From contig NZ_JACHKA010000001.1 in NCBI RefSeq assembly GCF_014203955.1, forward strand, positions 3,627,001-3,691,000: 64,000 nucleotides of DNA. Direction: 5' to 3'. The position numbers and the translations under genes were made by a program. The notes below the pieces were generated by a model. It was not told where the DNA came from and ran no database searches. It worked only from the letters and a program-made list of their open reading frames with translations. Below, piece after piece: positions 8,097-17,186 of this stretch. Each line of letters begins with the position of its first letter. Position 1 is the stretch's first letter. Origin of the DNA: Sphingobium lignivorans (GTDB taxonomy: Bacteria; Pseudomonadota; Alphaproteobacteria; Sphingomonadales; Sphingomonadaceae).

Positions 8097-9167
8097 TCAG
8101 CGCGCCTGCGCGGCGCGCTCGATCAGCGGCCGCCACCAGCCCTCATTGGCAAGATACCAGGCCAGCGTCTGCGCAAACCCCTCGCGGAACGTGCGGCGCG
8201 GCGCATAGCCGAGCTCGCTCCGGGCCTTGGTCTCGTCGATCGCGTATCGACGATCATGCCCCGCCCGATCGGTCACGAAGGTCTTGAGGCTCGCGGAAGG
8301 CGTCCCGCTGGCCGCGGGCGCATCCGGAAAGCGCCGGGCAAGACTGGCATCCTCCTGAAAAGCCTGATCGACGGTTACGCAGATTTCCTCGATCACGGTC
8401 AGGTTCGGCAGCTCCTGCCCGCCGCCGATATTGTAGGTCTCGCCCGCCCGGCCGGCCTGCAGCACTTTCTCGATGCCGTGGCAATGATCCTCGACGTGGA
8501 GCCAGTCCCGAACGTTCATGCCGTCGCCGTAGATCGGCAGATTGCGGCCGTACAGGCAATTGAGCAGGAATAGCGGAATGAGCTTCTCGGGAAACTGGAA
8601 CGGCCCGTAATTGTTCGAGCAATTGCTCGTTGTCACATCCAGCCCATAAGTATGGTGATAGGCCCGCACGAGATGATCCGAGCCCGCCTTGCTCGCCGAA
8701 TAAGGTGAATTCGGCGCATAAGGCGTCGTCTCGCTGAACGCTGGATCATCGGGCCCGAGCGAGCCATAGACCTCGTCGGTCGAGACGTGATGGAAACGGT
8801 GCGGCCGGCCCGAGCCGGCGTCGAGCCAGAGCTTGCGCGCGGCCTTGAGCAGGCTGTGCGTGCCGATGACATTGGTGGTGACGAACGCGTCCGGCCCGGT
8901 GATCGAGCGATCCACATGGCTCTCGGCGGCGAAATGGACGACCGTGTCGATCTCGTGCCGGATGAGCAGATTTTCGACCAGCGCCGTGTCGCAGATGTCG
9001 CCCACGATGAGATCGACCTGGTCCAGCCCACGGAGATTGGCCGGGTTGCCCGCATAAGTGAGCGCATCGAGCACGGTCACCTTGTCATCGGGATGATGCG
9101 CCGACCAGTAATGAACAAAATTGGCTCCAATGAAGCCGGCGCCGCCAGTGACGAGCAGATTAGCCAT
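8097..9167 (-). CDS. rmlB: dTDP-glucose 4,6-dehydratase
   Basis: 356 aa, extended short-chain dehydrogenase. The NAD-binding motif is TGGAGFIG at residues 7-14, the catalytic STDEVYG and YSASK are present, and the sugar-binding SNNYGPFQFPEKLIP segment is intact. It converts dTDP-glucose to dTDP-4-keto-6-deoxyglucose, the second step of dTDP-L-rhamnose synthesis. It is the last gene of a tight leftward operon rmlA-rmlC-rmlD-rmlB; its ATG at 9167 lies inside the end of rmlD. L-rhamnose is a backbone sugar of sphingans, which fits the neighbouring EPS genes. Genes of this family can act on related nucleotide sugars, but the complete four-gene set leaves little doubt. Confidence 0.96.
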   Translation of the reverse strand: MANLLVTGGAGFIGANFVHYWSAHHPDDKVTVLDALTYAGNPANLRGLDQVDLIVGDICDTALVENLLIRHEIDTVVHFAAESHVDRSITGPDAFVTTNVIGTHSLLKAARKLWLDAGSGRPHRFHHVSTDEVYGSLGPDDPAFSETTPYAPNSPYSASKAGSDHLVRAYHHTYGLDVTTSNCSNNYGPFQFPEKLIPLFLLNCLYGRNLPIYGDGMNVRDWLHVEDHCHGIEKVLQAGRAGETYNIGGGQELPNLTVIEEICVTVDQAFQEDASLARRFPDAPAASGTPSASLKTFVTDRAGHDRRYAIDETKARSELGYAPRRTFREGFAQTLAWYLANEGWWRPLIERAAQAR

Positions 9168-10026
9168 TCGCCTTGATCTCTCCGAGCATGTTGCGAAGAT
9201 TGACACGCCAGTGCGGCGCGGGTGCCCCGACGAGCGCCACCGCCGCGCTGTTCTCCAGCACCGAATAGGCCGGGCGCCGCGCCGGCGTGGGATAATCGCT
9301 GGTGGCAATCGGCAGAACCGGCACGGCGCACGCCAGCAGGCCGAGCGCGACCGCTTCCTCCTGTATGGCCACCGCGAAATCATACCAGCTTGCCGCGCCG
9401 CTGTCCGTCCAGTGATGGATGCCGCGCGCGTTGGCCGCGTCGAGCGCCCAGATCGCTCCGGCGAGGCTGCCGGCGAATGTCGGTGTGCCGATCTGGTCCG
9501 CCACCACGCGGACCTCCTCACGCTCTGCCATGAGCCGCAACATCGTTCGGACGAAATTCCCGCCCGTGACGCCATAGACCCAGGCTGTCCGGACGATCAG
9601 CGCATGCGGGCAGGCAGCGAGTACCGCCTGCTCGCCTGCGCGCTTGCTAGCGCCATAGACGCCGAGCGGCGCGGTCGGGTGATCCGGCGCATAAGGCGAT
9701 CCGGAAGTGCCATCGAACACGAAGTCCGTCGAAACATGGACGAAGCGCGCCTGACGCGCCGCAGCGGCGGCCGCCAGGTTGCCGGGCCCCACGCCATTGA
9801 CGCGATAAGCCGCATCCGCGTCGCTCTCCGCCCGGTCCACCGCAGTATAGGCTGCCGCGTTGATGATCAGATCCGGCGCCAGTTCGCCGACAAGCGCGGC
9901 GACCGCATCTTCGTCACCGATGTCGAGGTCCGCATGGCCCAGCGCCACGACGTCCGCGCCAATCGGCGCGCTGGCCTGCAAGGCGCGGCCCAGCTGGCCC
10001 CCTGCGCCGGTGACGAGGACCTTCAT
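9160..10026 (-). CDS. rmlD: dTDP-4-dehydrorhamnose reductase
   Basis: 288 aa. It has an N-terminal Rossmann motif (GAGGQLG, residues 7-13), the STDFVFDG segment and the catalytic YGASK. It reduces dTDP-4-keto-rhamnose to dTDP-L-rhamnose with NAD(P)H, the last pathway step. The start ATG at 10026 overlaps the rmlC stop by four bases (ATGA), and the 3' end overlaps the rmlB start by eight bases, so translation of the three is coupled. The order A-C-D-B differs from the A-C-B-D order reported for gellan-type clusters. Confidence 0.96.
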   Translation of the reverse strand: MKVLVTGAGGQLGRALQASAPIGADVVALGHADLDIGDEDAVAALVGELAPDLIINAAAYTAVDRAESDADAAYRVNGVGPGNLAAAAAARQARFVHVSTDFVFDGTSGSPYAPDHPTAPLGVYGASKRAGEQAVLAACPHALIVRTAWVYGVTGGNFVRTMLRLMAEREEVRVVADQIGTPTFAGSLAGAIWALDAANARGIHHWTDSGAASWYDFAVAIQEEAVALGLLACAVPVLPIATSDYPTPARRPAYSVLENSAAVALVGAPAPHWRVNLRNMLGEIKANG

Positions 10027-10568
10027 GGGAACGTGACTGCCTCGGCAAGCGGCGCGCCTGCCTGATCCTTGGCGGAAAGTTGTGGCACGATGCCGTCCAG
10101 CGGCCACGCGATGCCGATCGCCGGATCGTTCCATAACAGGCTGTGCTCATTGGCCGGATCGTAGAAGCCCCGGCACTTGTAGAGGAAATCCGTGCCATCC
10201 TCGAGGCACAGAAAGCCATGGGCCATGCCCTCCGGCACCCACAGCATGCGCTTGTTGCGTGCGCTCAACTCCACACCGACCCATTTGCCGAACGTCGGCG
10301 AGCTGCGCCGCATGTCCACCACTACGTCGAACACCGCCCCGGCCGTAACCCGCACCAGCTTCCCTTGCGGGCCCGGCTGCTGATAATGCAGGCCCCGCAG
10401 CACACCACGCGAGGAGCGGCTGTGATTATCCTGCACGAAATCGATGTCGAGCCCCGCCTCCCGAAAGGTCCGCGCGTTCCAGCTCTCCATGAAAAAGCCC
10501 CGCTCGTCACCGAACAGCCTGGGCTCGATGATGAGCACATCCGCGATCGCAGTCTCGACCACCTTCAT
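10023..10568 (-). CDS. rmlC: dTDP-4-dehydrorhamnose 3,5-epimerase
   Basis: 181 aa, a cupin-fold epimerase of normal length. Visible family signatures are [14 protein letters not shown] near the N-terminus, GVLRGLHYQ with the catalytic His, and [15 protein letters not shown] with the conserved Tyr/His region. It catalyses the double epimerisation giving dTDP-4-keto-L-rhamnose. Both ends overlap neighbours by ATGA, the upstream one with the rmlA stop at 10565-10568. Confidence 0.96.
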   Translation of the reverse strand: MKVVETAIADVLIIEPRLFGDERGFFMESWNARTFREAGLDIDFVQDNHSRSSRGVLRGLHYQQPGPQGKLVRVTAGAVFDVVVDMRRSSPTFGKWVGVELSARNKRMLWVPEGMAHGFLCLEDGTDFLYKCRGFYDPANEHSLLWNDPAIGIAWPLDGIVPQLSAKDQAGAPLAEAVTFP

Positions 10569-11443
10569 GCGATGCCGCGCTCCAGCAGCTTGAGCAGATA
10601 TTCTCCATAGCCGGACTTGCGCAGCGGTTCGGCCAGGCGCTGGAGCTGGCTATCATCGATGAAACCCGCGCGCCACGCCAGCTCTTCCGGGCAGCAAATC
10701 TTGAGACCCTGCCGCTCCTCGGTGATGCGCACATAATTGGCGGCATCGAGCAGAGACCCGTGCGTGCCGGTGTCCAGCCAGGCGTAGCCGCGCCCCATGA
10801 TCTCGACGGACAGCTCGCCCGCCTCCAGATAGAGGCGGTTGAGGTCGGTGATCTCCAGTTCGCCGCGCGACGAAGGGGCCAAGCCCTGCGCGCGCTCCAC
10901 GGCCTTGCCATCGTAGAAATAGAGGCCAGTTACAGCATAATTGGACCTGGGGTGCTGCGGCTTCTCCTCGATCGTCTCGGCCCTGCCCTCGCCATCGAAG
11001 GAGACGACGCCATAAGCGGTCGGATCACTGACATAATAACCGAAGACGGTGGCGCCATCCTGCCTGCCCGCGGCCGAGCGAAGCAGTTCGGTGAGCCCGT
11101 GCCCATAAAAGATATTGTCTCCCAGGATCAGCGCGGAAGGCGAGGTCCCCACGAAGTCGGCGCCGATATGATAGGCCTGTGCAAGCCCGGCGGGCTGCGG
11201 CTGCGCCGCATAATGCAGCGAAAGGCCAAGATCGGAGCCATCCCCCAGCAGGGCCTGAAACGCCGCCTGGTCCTGCGGCGTCGTGATGATCATGATCTCG
11301 CGGATCCCTGCCAGGATCAGCACCGACAGCGGGTAGTGGATCATCGGCTTGTCGTACACCGGCATGAGCTGCTTGGAGACGGCCTTGGTCAGCGGGTAGA
11401 GCCGCGTGCCCGACCCGCCGGCCAGAATGATCCCTTTACGCAA
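10565..11443 (-). CDS. rmlA: Glucose-1-phosphate thymidylyltransferase
   Basis: 292 aa. The nucleotidyltransferase signature [11 protein letters not shown] is at residues 8-18, followed by [16 protein letters not shown], and [10 protein letters not shown] is present. It joins glucose-1-phosphate and dTTP to give dTDP-glucose, the entry step to rhamnose and usually feedback-inhibited by dTDP-rhamnose. The start is TTG at 11443, six bases after GGGAG; the resulting length matches the family. It is the first gene of the leftward rml operon. The 230 bp between it and the next rightward gene at 11674 must hold divergent promoters; no clear consensus was recognised. Confidence 0.95.
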   Translation of the reverse strand: MRKGIILAGGSGTRLYPLTKAVSKQLMPVYDKPMIHYPLSVLILAGIREIMIITTPQDQAAFQALLGDGSDLGLSLHYAAQPQPAGLAQAYHIGADFVGTSPSALILGDNIFYGHGLTELLRSAAGRQDGATVFGYYVSDPTAYGVVSFDGEGRAETIEEKPQHPRSNYAVTGLYFYDGKAVERAQGLAPSSRGELEITDLNRLYLEAGELSVEIMGRGYAWLDTGTHGSLLDAANYVRITEERQGLKICCPEELAWRAGFIDDSQLQRLAEPLRKSGYGEYLLKLLERGIA

Positions 11444-11673
11444 TTGTCGCTCCCACTTCAGCCTCTGCGGCACCGATGAAGTCCTAGCCGCTCGCCTCGC
11501 CATTGCAAGCCGGTGACTGATGGCATGTCCCGTTATGGAGGCGGCCGGCCTAATTGTCAGCCATGGCTTCCAAAAACATCGTGAATCGCTTTGCCTTTTT
11601 CAGTCAGAAATTTTAGCGCATGCGCCGTATCACGACAAAATTGCGATTAACTGTTTCTTGCGCGCGGAGATGA

Positions 11674-11937
11674 TTGATGGAAACAGCCTATGACTGGCTT
11701 TCGCTTGCGATCTTCGCCGGCATTATCGTGCTTTTCCTCCAGCGGTCCTCCATGGAAAATCCCCCGGACCGCATGATCGATTATCTGCCGCCCGCGCTCG
11801 GCTGCGCCATTGCCAACCAGGCGGGCAACTACGCGATCGAGAACGACAATCTGCTGCTGCACGCGGTGGGTGTGTTGCTGCTGGTCGGCGTTGTCGCTTA
11901 TGTCTGGTTCGTCTTGAAGCCGAACCTGAAATCCTGA
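11674..11937 (+). CDS. Small membrane protein, probable XrtV sorting-system accessory protein
   Basis: 87 aa. It begins METAYDWLSLAIFAGIIVLF, a membrane helix at residues 7-21, has a middle segment DYLPPALGCAIANQAGN, and a C-terminal helix near residues 60-80 followed by KPNLKS. The layout (start MET-x-YDW, mid YLPPxxGC/AxAN, C-terminal helix ending in LKP) matches the small proteins annotated as XrtV (exosortase V) accessory proteins in sphingomonads; this is from memory, not a search. No exosortase gene is in the window. The gene stands alone between the divergent rml operon and ugd. An RBS-like GCGGAG lies upstream. If the call is right, exosortase-dependent surface sorting operates in this cell next to EPS export. 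Confidence 0.65.
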   Translation: MMETAYDWLSLAIFAGIIVLFLQRSSMENPPDRMIDYLPPALGCAIANQAGNYAIENDNLLLHAVGVLLLVGVVAYVWFVLKPNLKS

Positions 11938-12052
11938 AAGAAGTTCGGGACAAGAAAGGCCGCTTGCCGCTAGAAGCCGGCCATCGCCCCGGAGGCCCGC
12001 GCCTCGGGGGCAAAATCATGCTCATCAATCAAAGCGAAGAGGAACTGCTCGG

Positions 12053-13354
12053 GTGAAAATCACGATGATCGGTTCGGGCTATGTCGGCCTGGTTTCCGGA
12101 GCCTGCTTTGCCGATTTCGGCCACGACGTGATCTGCGTGGACAAGGACGCAGGGAAGATCGAAGCCCTGCTCGCCGGGCGCATCCCGATCTTCGAGCCGG
12201 GCCTGGAACAGCTCGTCGCCAATAATGTCGCGGCCGGACGCCTCTCCTTCACCACCGACCTTGCGAGCGCCGTGCCGGAAGCGGACGCCGTGTTCATCGC
12301 GGTCGGCACCCCGTCGCGCCGGGGCGATGGCCATGCGGACCTGCGCTACGTCTATGCGGCGGCAGCGGAAGTCGCGGCCTCGCTCAAGGGCTTCACCGTG
12401 ATCGTCGACAAGTCCACCGTCCCCGTGGGGACCGGCGATGAAGTCGAGCGGATCATCCGCCAGACCAATCCGGACGCCGAGTTCGCGGTGGTCTCCAATC
12501 CCGAATTCCTGCGCGAGGGCGCCGCGATCGACGATTTCAAGCGGCCCGACCGCGTCGTCATCGGCAGCGACGATCCGCGCGCGCTCGAAGTGATGCGCCA
12601 GATCTACCGCCCGCTGGCGCTGGGCCGCTCGCCCATCATCGAGATGAGCCGCCGCGGCGCGGAACTCACCAAATATGCCGGCAACGCCTTCCTCGCGACC
12701 AAGATCACTTTCATCAACGAGATCGCCGACCTGTGCGAGAAGGTGGGCGCGGACGTGCAGGACGTGGCGCGCGGCATCGGGCTCGACAACCGGATCGGCT
12801 CCAAGTTCCTCCATGCCGGCCCGGGCTATGGCGGCTCCTGCTTCCCCAAGGACACGCTCGCCCTGCTGAAGACCGCGCAGGATCATGAAGCGCCGCAGCG
12901 CATCGTCGAGGCGGTCGTGGCCGTGAACGACCAGCGCAAGCGCGCCATGGGCCGCAAGGTCATCCATGCCTGCGGCGGCGACGTGCGCGGCAAGACGATC
13001 GCGGTGCTGGGCCTCACCTTCAAGCCCAACACCGACGACATGCGCGATTCGCCCGCCATCGCCATCGTGCAGACGCTGCAGGATGCCGGCGCCACCATCC
13101 GTGCCTTTGATCCCGAAGGGATGGAGCAGGCGAGGAAAGACCTGCCGGACATCACTTATTGCGGCAATGCCTATGAAACGATGGAAGATGCCGACGCGCT
13201 GGTGATCGTCACGGAATGGGATGCCTTCCGTGCGCTCGACCTGCCGCGCGCAAAGTCGCTGCTCCGCGCGCCGATCCTGGTGGACCTGCGCAACATCTAT
13301 CCGCGCGACATGGTCGAGGCCGCCGGCCTGACCTATTCGGCGGTCGGTCGGTGA
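12053..13354 (+). CDS. ugd: UDP-glucose 6-dehydrogenase
   Basis: 433 aa. The N-terminal NAD domain starts MKITMIGSGYVGLVSG, the catalytic cysteine motif GYGGSCFPKD is at about residues 260-269, and the C-terminal domain GLTFKPNTDDMRDSP is intact. It oxidises UDP-glucose to UDP-glucuronate, the acidic precursor of sphingan-type EPS. The start is GTG. Its stop overlaps the GTG start of the epimerase gene (GTGA), and galU follows, so ugd-epimerase-galU look like one supply operon for UDP-Glc, UDP-GlcA and the epimer. Confidence 0.96.
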   Translation: MKITMIGSGYVGLVSGACFADFGHDVICVDKDAGKIEALLAGRIPIFEPGLEQLVANNVAAGRLSFTTDLASAVPEADAVFIAVGTPSRRGDGHADLRYVYAAAAEVAASLKGFTVIVDKSTVPVGTGDEVERIIRQTNPDAEFAVVSNPEFLREGAAIDDFKRPDRVVIGSDDPRALEVMRQIYRPLALGRSPIIEMSRRGAELTKYAGNAFLATKITFINEIADLCEKVGADVQDVARGIGLDNRIGSKFLHAGPGYGGSCFPKDTLALLKTAQDHEAPQRIVEAVVAVNDQRKRAMGRKVIHACGGDVRGKTIAVLGLTFKPNTDDMRDSPAIAIVQTLQDAGATIRAFDPEGMEQARKDLPDITYCGNAYETMEDADALVIVTEWDAFRALDLPRAKSLLRAPILVDLRNIYPRDMVEAAGLTYSAVGR

Positions 13355-14340
13355 ACGGCGCCGCGCCAATCCTGGTGACTGGCGCGGCTGGCTTCATCGG
13401 CCATGCAACGGCTCATCGCCTGCTCGCCCGGGGCGAGCAGGTAATCGGCCTCGACAATTTCAACGATTATTACGACCCGGCGCTCAAACGGGCGCGCGCC
13501 GCCACGTTCCAGTCCTGCCCGGGGTTCCGGATGATCGAAGCGGACATCGCCGACCCCGGCGCGGTGGCCGCGATCATGCGCGAGCATGGGATCGTGCGGG
13601 TCGTGCATCTCGCGGCGCAGGCAGGTGTGCGCTACAGCCTGGACCATCCCTTCTCCTACGAGCGCTCCAACCTGGCCGGACATCTGGCGGTGCTGGAAGC
13701 CTGCCGCCATGCCCCGGACTTCGCGCATCTCGTCTATGCCTCGTCCAGCTCGGTTTATGGCAGCCGCACCTTCTCGGGTGCCGGCTTCCGCGAGGACGAT
13801 GCCGTCGACAAGCCCGCTTCGCTCTATGCGGCGACCAAGCGCGCCTGCGAGCTGATGAGCGAAAGCTATGCCAGCCTCTACGGCTTCCCGCAGACCGGCC
13901 TGCGCTTCTTCACCGTCTATGGCCCATGGGGCCGGCCGGACATGGCCTATTTCAGCTTCACGCGCCGGATCCTCGCGGGGGAGCCAATCGAGGTCTATGG
14001 CGAGGGCGCCATGGCGCGCGACTTCACTTATGTCGACGACATTGTCGACGGCCTGGTCGGCGCGCTCGATCATCCGCCCCCGGCGAACGAGAACCGCATT
14101 CTGAACATTGGCGACAACAAGCCCGTGGGCCTCATGGACATGATCGAGATCCTCGAGACCGTCCTTGGCCGCCGCGCCGAAAAGCTGATGCGCCCCATGC
14201 AGCCGGGCGACGTGCCCGCCACCTGGGCGGACATCAGCAAGCTGCGGGATCTGACCGGTTATCAGCCCAAAGTGATGCTCGCCGAAGGTTTGCACCGCTT
14301 TGCCGCCTGGTATCGAGATTTCTACATGGTTGTCGGATAG
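13351..14340 (+). CDS. UDP-glucuronate 4-epimerase-like SDR
   Basis: 329 aa, extended SDR. The TGAAGFIG NAD motif lies at residues 11-18, LDNFNDYYDPALKRAR is the signature seen in UDP-GlcA 4-epimerases (LpsL/Cap1J/GAE), and SSSSVYG plus YAATK supply the catalytic Ser, Tyr and Lys. It would convert UDP-glucuronate to UDP-galacturonate. The GTG start at 13351 is chosen because it overlaps the ugd stop by four bases and places the Rossmann motif near the N-terminus. Direct coupling to ugd supports UDP-GlcA as substrate. A different 4-epimerase specificity (UDP-glucose) cannot be excluded by eye. Confidence 0.88.
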   Translation: MNGAAPILVTGAAGFIGHATAHRLLARGEQVIGLDNFNDYYDPALKRARAATFQSCPGFRMIEADIADPGAVAAIMREHGIVRVVHLAAQAGVRYSLDHPFSYERSNLAGHLAVLEACRHAPDFAHLVYASSSSVYGSRTFSGAGFREDDAVDKPASLYAATKRACELMSESYASLYGFPQTGLRFFTVYGPWGRPDMAYFSFTRRILAGEPIEVYGEGAMARDFTYVDDIVDGLVGALDHPPPANENRILNIGDNKPVGLMDMIEILETVLGRRAEKLMRPMQPGDVPATWADISKLRDLTGYQPKVMLAEGLHRFAAWYRDFYMVVG

Positions 14341-14385
14341 CGCACGCTCATCGTTCGAATGATTCCACAATTGGGGGGTAACAGG

Positions 14386-15252
14386 TTGAAAATCCGCAAA
14401 GCCGTTTTTCCCGTCGCCGGTCTCGGCACCCGTTTTCTTCCTGCAACCAAGGCTGTCCCCAAGGAAATGCTGCCGGTCGTCGACCGGCCGCTGATCCAGT
14501 ATGCGGTGGACGAAGCGCTGGAAGCGGGCATCGAGACGATGATCTTCGTCACCGGGCGCAACAAGGGCGCGATCGAGGACCATTTCGACATTGCCTATGA
14601 GCTGGAGCGCACGCAGGCGGACCGGGGCAAGAGCGTGGACGCGCTCGCCGGCACGCGGCTGACGCCGGGCAACGCCATCTTCGTGCGCCAGCAGGAGCCG
14701 CGCGGCCTCGGCCATGCGATCTGGTGCGCGCGCGACATCGTGGGGGACGAGCCCTTCGCGATCATCCTGCCCGATGAGCTGCTGATCGGCCGCGAGAAGG
14801 GCTGCCTTGCCCAGATGGTCGCGCAATATGAGAAGGTCGGCGGCAACCTCGTGTGCGCGCTGGAAGTGCCGATGGAGGATACGCCCAGCTACGGCGTCAT
14901 CGATCCGGGTGCCCGCGACGGCGTGCTGACCGAAGTGAAGGGCCTCGTCGAGAAGCCCAGCCTCGGCACCGCGCCTTCCAACCTCATGCTGCCGGGCCGC
15001 TACATCCTGCAGCCCGAAGTGATGACACTGCTCGCCACGCAGGAAGCCGGCGCGGGCGGCGAAGTGCAGCTCACCGATTCGATGGCGAAGCTGATCGGCC
15101 AGCAGCCCTTCCACGGGGTGACGTTCGACGGCGAGCGTTTCGACTGCGGCTCCAAGCTCGGCTTCGCGCAGGCGAACTTCGCGCTCGCCTGCCGGGATGG
15201 CGCCATGGGCAAGGACCTGCAATCCTGGGCGAAGACGCTGCTGGCGTCATGA
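14386..15252 (+). CDS. galU: UTP--glucose-1-phosphate uridylyltransferase
   Basis: 288 aa. The GalU signature PVAGLGTRFLPATKAVPKEM is at residues 8-27, with VEKP, GRYIL and FDCGSKLGF blocks downstream. It makes UDP-glucose for the priming transferase and for ugd. The start chosen is TTG at 14386, which follows a strong GGGGGG run and yields the usual N-terminus (LKIRKAVFPVAG); an in-frame ATG at 14359 has no good ribosome-binding site. It sits 45 bp after the epimerase gene on the same strand. Confidence 0.95.
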   Translation: MKIRKAVFPVAGLGTRFLPATKAVPKEMLPVVDRPLIQYAVDEALEAGIETMIFVTGRNKGAIEDHFDIAYELERTQADRGKSVDALAGTRLTPGNAIFVRQQEPRGLGHAIWCARDIVGDEPFAIILPDELLIGREKGCLAQMVAQYEKVGGNLVCALEVPMEDTPSYGVIDPGARDGVLTEVKGLVEKPSLGTAPSNLMLPGRYILQPEVMTLLATQEAGAGGEVQLTDSMAKLIGQQPFHGVTFDGERFDCGSKLGFAQANFALACRDGAMGKDLQSWAKTLLAS

Positions 15253-15348
15253 GATGAGCCAGGGTGGCGCCGCCCCGGGGTCGCCCTTCGCCCTTTGTCT
15301 CGGCGCCGGGCCCATGATAGAGCCGCACGGTCGATCCGTGGTGGGGCA

Positions 15349-16380
15349 ATGAACGGACATGCACGCTTGAAGCCGGATATCTCCGTCATCATCGTCAATT
15401 ACCGCACAGCCGATCTCGCGATCGCCGCCGTCGAGAGCGTGCTGGCGCGCGCACATGGCGGACGATCCGTGGACGTGCACCTGATCGACAATGGCTCGGC
15501 CGGCGACGATGGCGAGACACTGCGGGCGGCGCATGAGGCGAAGCAGTGGGACGGCCGGGTGACGCTTCATCTGGAAAGCGAGAATCACGGCTTCGGGCGC
15601 GGCAACAACGTGGTGCTGGAAGCCCTTGCGCGGCGGCCGGACCCGCCATCCTATGTCTTCCTGCTCAACCCCGATGCGCGGCTCGACAATGAAGCGATCG
15701 ACATTCTCGCGACATTTCTAGACGATACCCCCTCGGCAGCGGCGGCGGGCGCGTCCGTCGTGCGGCCGGACGGCGAACGGGTGACGGCGGCGTTTCGGTT
15801 TCCCGGTGCCGCCAGCGAGTTCGCCACGGCCTGCGGGCTGGGCTTCGTCTCCCGCCTGCTGCGCGATTCGCACGTGGCTATGCCGGCCGACCTGAGCCGA
15901 CAGCCGGTCGACTGGGTGACCGGCGCCGGTTTCATGATGCGGTTCGATGCGCTGCGGCAGGTCGGCTTCTTCGATCCCGACTTCTTCCTCTATTTCGAGG
16001 AGACCGAGCTGCTCTGGCGGCTGCGGAAGACCGGGCACGCGATCTGGTATGTGCCGGAAGCGCGCGTGGTGCATGTCGCCGGGGCCGCGACCGGGATGAA
16101 GGGCGGGCGCGTGCAGGATCGGCCGCAGCCCGGCTACTGGTACGACAGCTGGCGGCTTTATCATGTAAAAACCCGTGGCCGGACCGGCGCGCGCCTCGTG
16201 GCGCTGGCACGGCTCGGCGGTGCGCTGGTGAACGTCCTGCAGAATGGCCTGCGCGGGCGGGGCGCCACGCTGCCGGCCCGTTTCTTCCCCGATTTCGGAC
16301 GCTTCGTCCTCACCCCGCTTTTCCTGGGGGATCCGTTGCTGGCGCGGCCGGACGGGAAGACCGTGCGAGCCCCGCGATGA
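15349..16380 (+). CDS. Glycosyltransferase family 2 (rhamnosyltransferase-like)
   Basis: 343 aa, a cytoplasmic GT-A enzyme. The N-terminal strand DISVIIVNYRTADLAIAAVE, a NGSAGDD segment, the DXD-like LLNPDARLD and a C-terminal FYLYFEETELLWR-type block (FFLYFEETELLWRLRKTGH) are all present. This pattern is typical of GT2 enzymes related to dTDP-rhamnosyl transferases (RfbN/WbbL-like). It probably adds a sugar to the EPS repeat unit using products of the adjacent supply genes; donor and acceptor are inferred. The ATG at 15349 follows GTGGGG. Its stop overlaps the acetyltransferase start (ATGA). Confidence 0.85.
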   Translation: MNGHARLKPDISVIIVNYRTADLAIAAVESVLARAHGGRSVDVHLIDNGSAGDDGETLRAAHEAKQWDGRVTLHLESENHGFGRGNNVVLEALARRPDPPSYVFLLNPDARLDNEAIDILATFLDDTPSAAAAGASVVRPDGERVTAAFRFPGAASEFATACGLGFVSRLLRDSHVAMPADLSRQPVDWVTGAGFMMRFDALRQVGFFDPDFFLYFEETELLWRLRKTGHAIWYVPEARVVHVAGAATGMKGGRVQDRPQPGYWYDSWRLYHVKTRGRTGARLVALARLGGALVNVLQNGLRGRGATLPARFFPDFGRFVLTPLFLGDPLLARPDGKTVRAPR

Positions 16381-16991
16381 GCGGCCCGGCGGAACTTCAT
16401 CCCGCGCCCAAAGGCAATGCAAAGCCCAAGGCGCCGCCGCTGCCCGACGGCGCGGTGAACGCCAATCCTCAGGGCATCGGCTTCTGGAAGCTGGTCGCCG
16501 AGGATTTCGCCACGCATGATCGCGACTGGTTCAGCCAGGGCTTCTGGACGCTGTTCTGGCACCGCTTCGGCAACTGGCGCATGAGCGTTCGCCCGAAGAT
16601 CCTGCGCGTGCCCTTCACCATCGTCTATCGCATCATGTTCAAGATGAGCGAGTGGGTCTGCGGCATCAAGCTCTCCTACAACGTGCCCGTGGGCCGGCGG
16701 CTGCGCATCGACCATTTCGGCGGCATCATCATCGGCGCGCGTTCGATCGGTTCGGATGTCTGTATCCGCCAGAACACCACGATCGGCATCGCGGACCCCT
16801 CGGACAAGAACGCCAAGCCGATCATCTGCGACGGCGTCCAGATCGGCGCCGGGGCCGTGATCCTGGGGAATATCACCATCGGCGCCAATGCCGTGGTCGG
16901 CGCGAATGCCGTGGTGACGAAGGACGTGCCGCCCGGTGCCGTGGTAGGCGGCGTTCCGGCGCGGATCATCCGGCTCCGCGAGCCCGGCTAA
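16377..16991 (+). CDS. Hexapeptide-repeat acetyltransferase (serine acetyltransferase-like)
   Basis: 204 aa. The N-terminal half has a helical region (FWKLVAEDFATHDRDW) resembling serine O-acetyltransferase leaders. From about residue 110 the sequence is a left-handed beta-helix with hexapeptide units (IDHFGGIIIGARSIGSDVCI, VQIGAGAVILGNITIGANAV), closing with VPARIIR. It should use acetyl-CoA. Coupling to the preceding glycosyltransferase by ATGA suggests decoration of the EPS or its precursor (WcaB-like) rather than cysteine synthesis; no cysE context is present. Sphingans are commonly O-acetylated, which fits but does not prove this. Confidence 0.82.
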   Translation: MSGPAELHPAPKGNAKPKAPPLPDGAVNANPQGIGFWKLVAEDFATHDRDWFSQGFWTLFWHRFGNWRMSVRPKILRVPFTIVYRIMFKMSEWVCGIKLSYNVPVGRRLRIDHFGGIIIGARSIGSDVCIRQNTTIGIADPSDKNAKPIICDGVQIGAGAVILGNITIGANAVVGANAVVTKDVPPGAVVGGVPARIIRLREPG

Positions 16992-17119
16992 CCGCAGCGG
17001 GCGCTTGGGCGCTCCCCTGCCCTTTTTGCGCCATCGCACCGTCCGATCGCCGTCATCATCCTTGTGCCGACGGGCCCTGACCGGCCCTTCTTCACACGGC
17101 CGGCCTCCCGCATGTCTCC

Positions 17120-17154
17120 CAACGAAGAAGGGACGGCCTCATGGAGACCGCCCC
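17120..17154 (-). terminator. Intrinsic terminator of the pet operon
   Basis: On the minus strand GGGGCGGTCTC (17154-17144) pairs with GAGGCCGTCCC (17140-17130) through 11 pairs including two G-U, with a 3-base loop, followed by TTCTTCGTT. It lies 33 bp past the petC stop. Confidence 0.6.
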
Positions 17155-17186
17155 TCTTCAATTCACTGGCAGCAAGGCCGCGAGCC

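Noticed and set aside
12001..12045. GC hairpin upstream of ugd as a riboswitch or terminator
   Set aside because: Only one stem (CCCCGGAGGC/GCCTCGGGGG) and no T tract; too little to assign a regulatory class.
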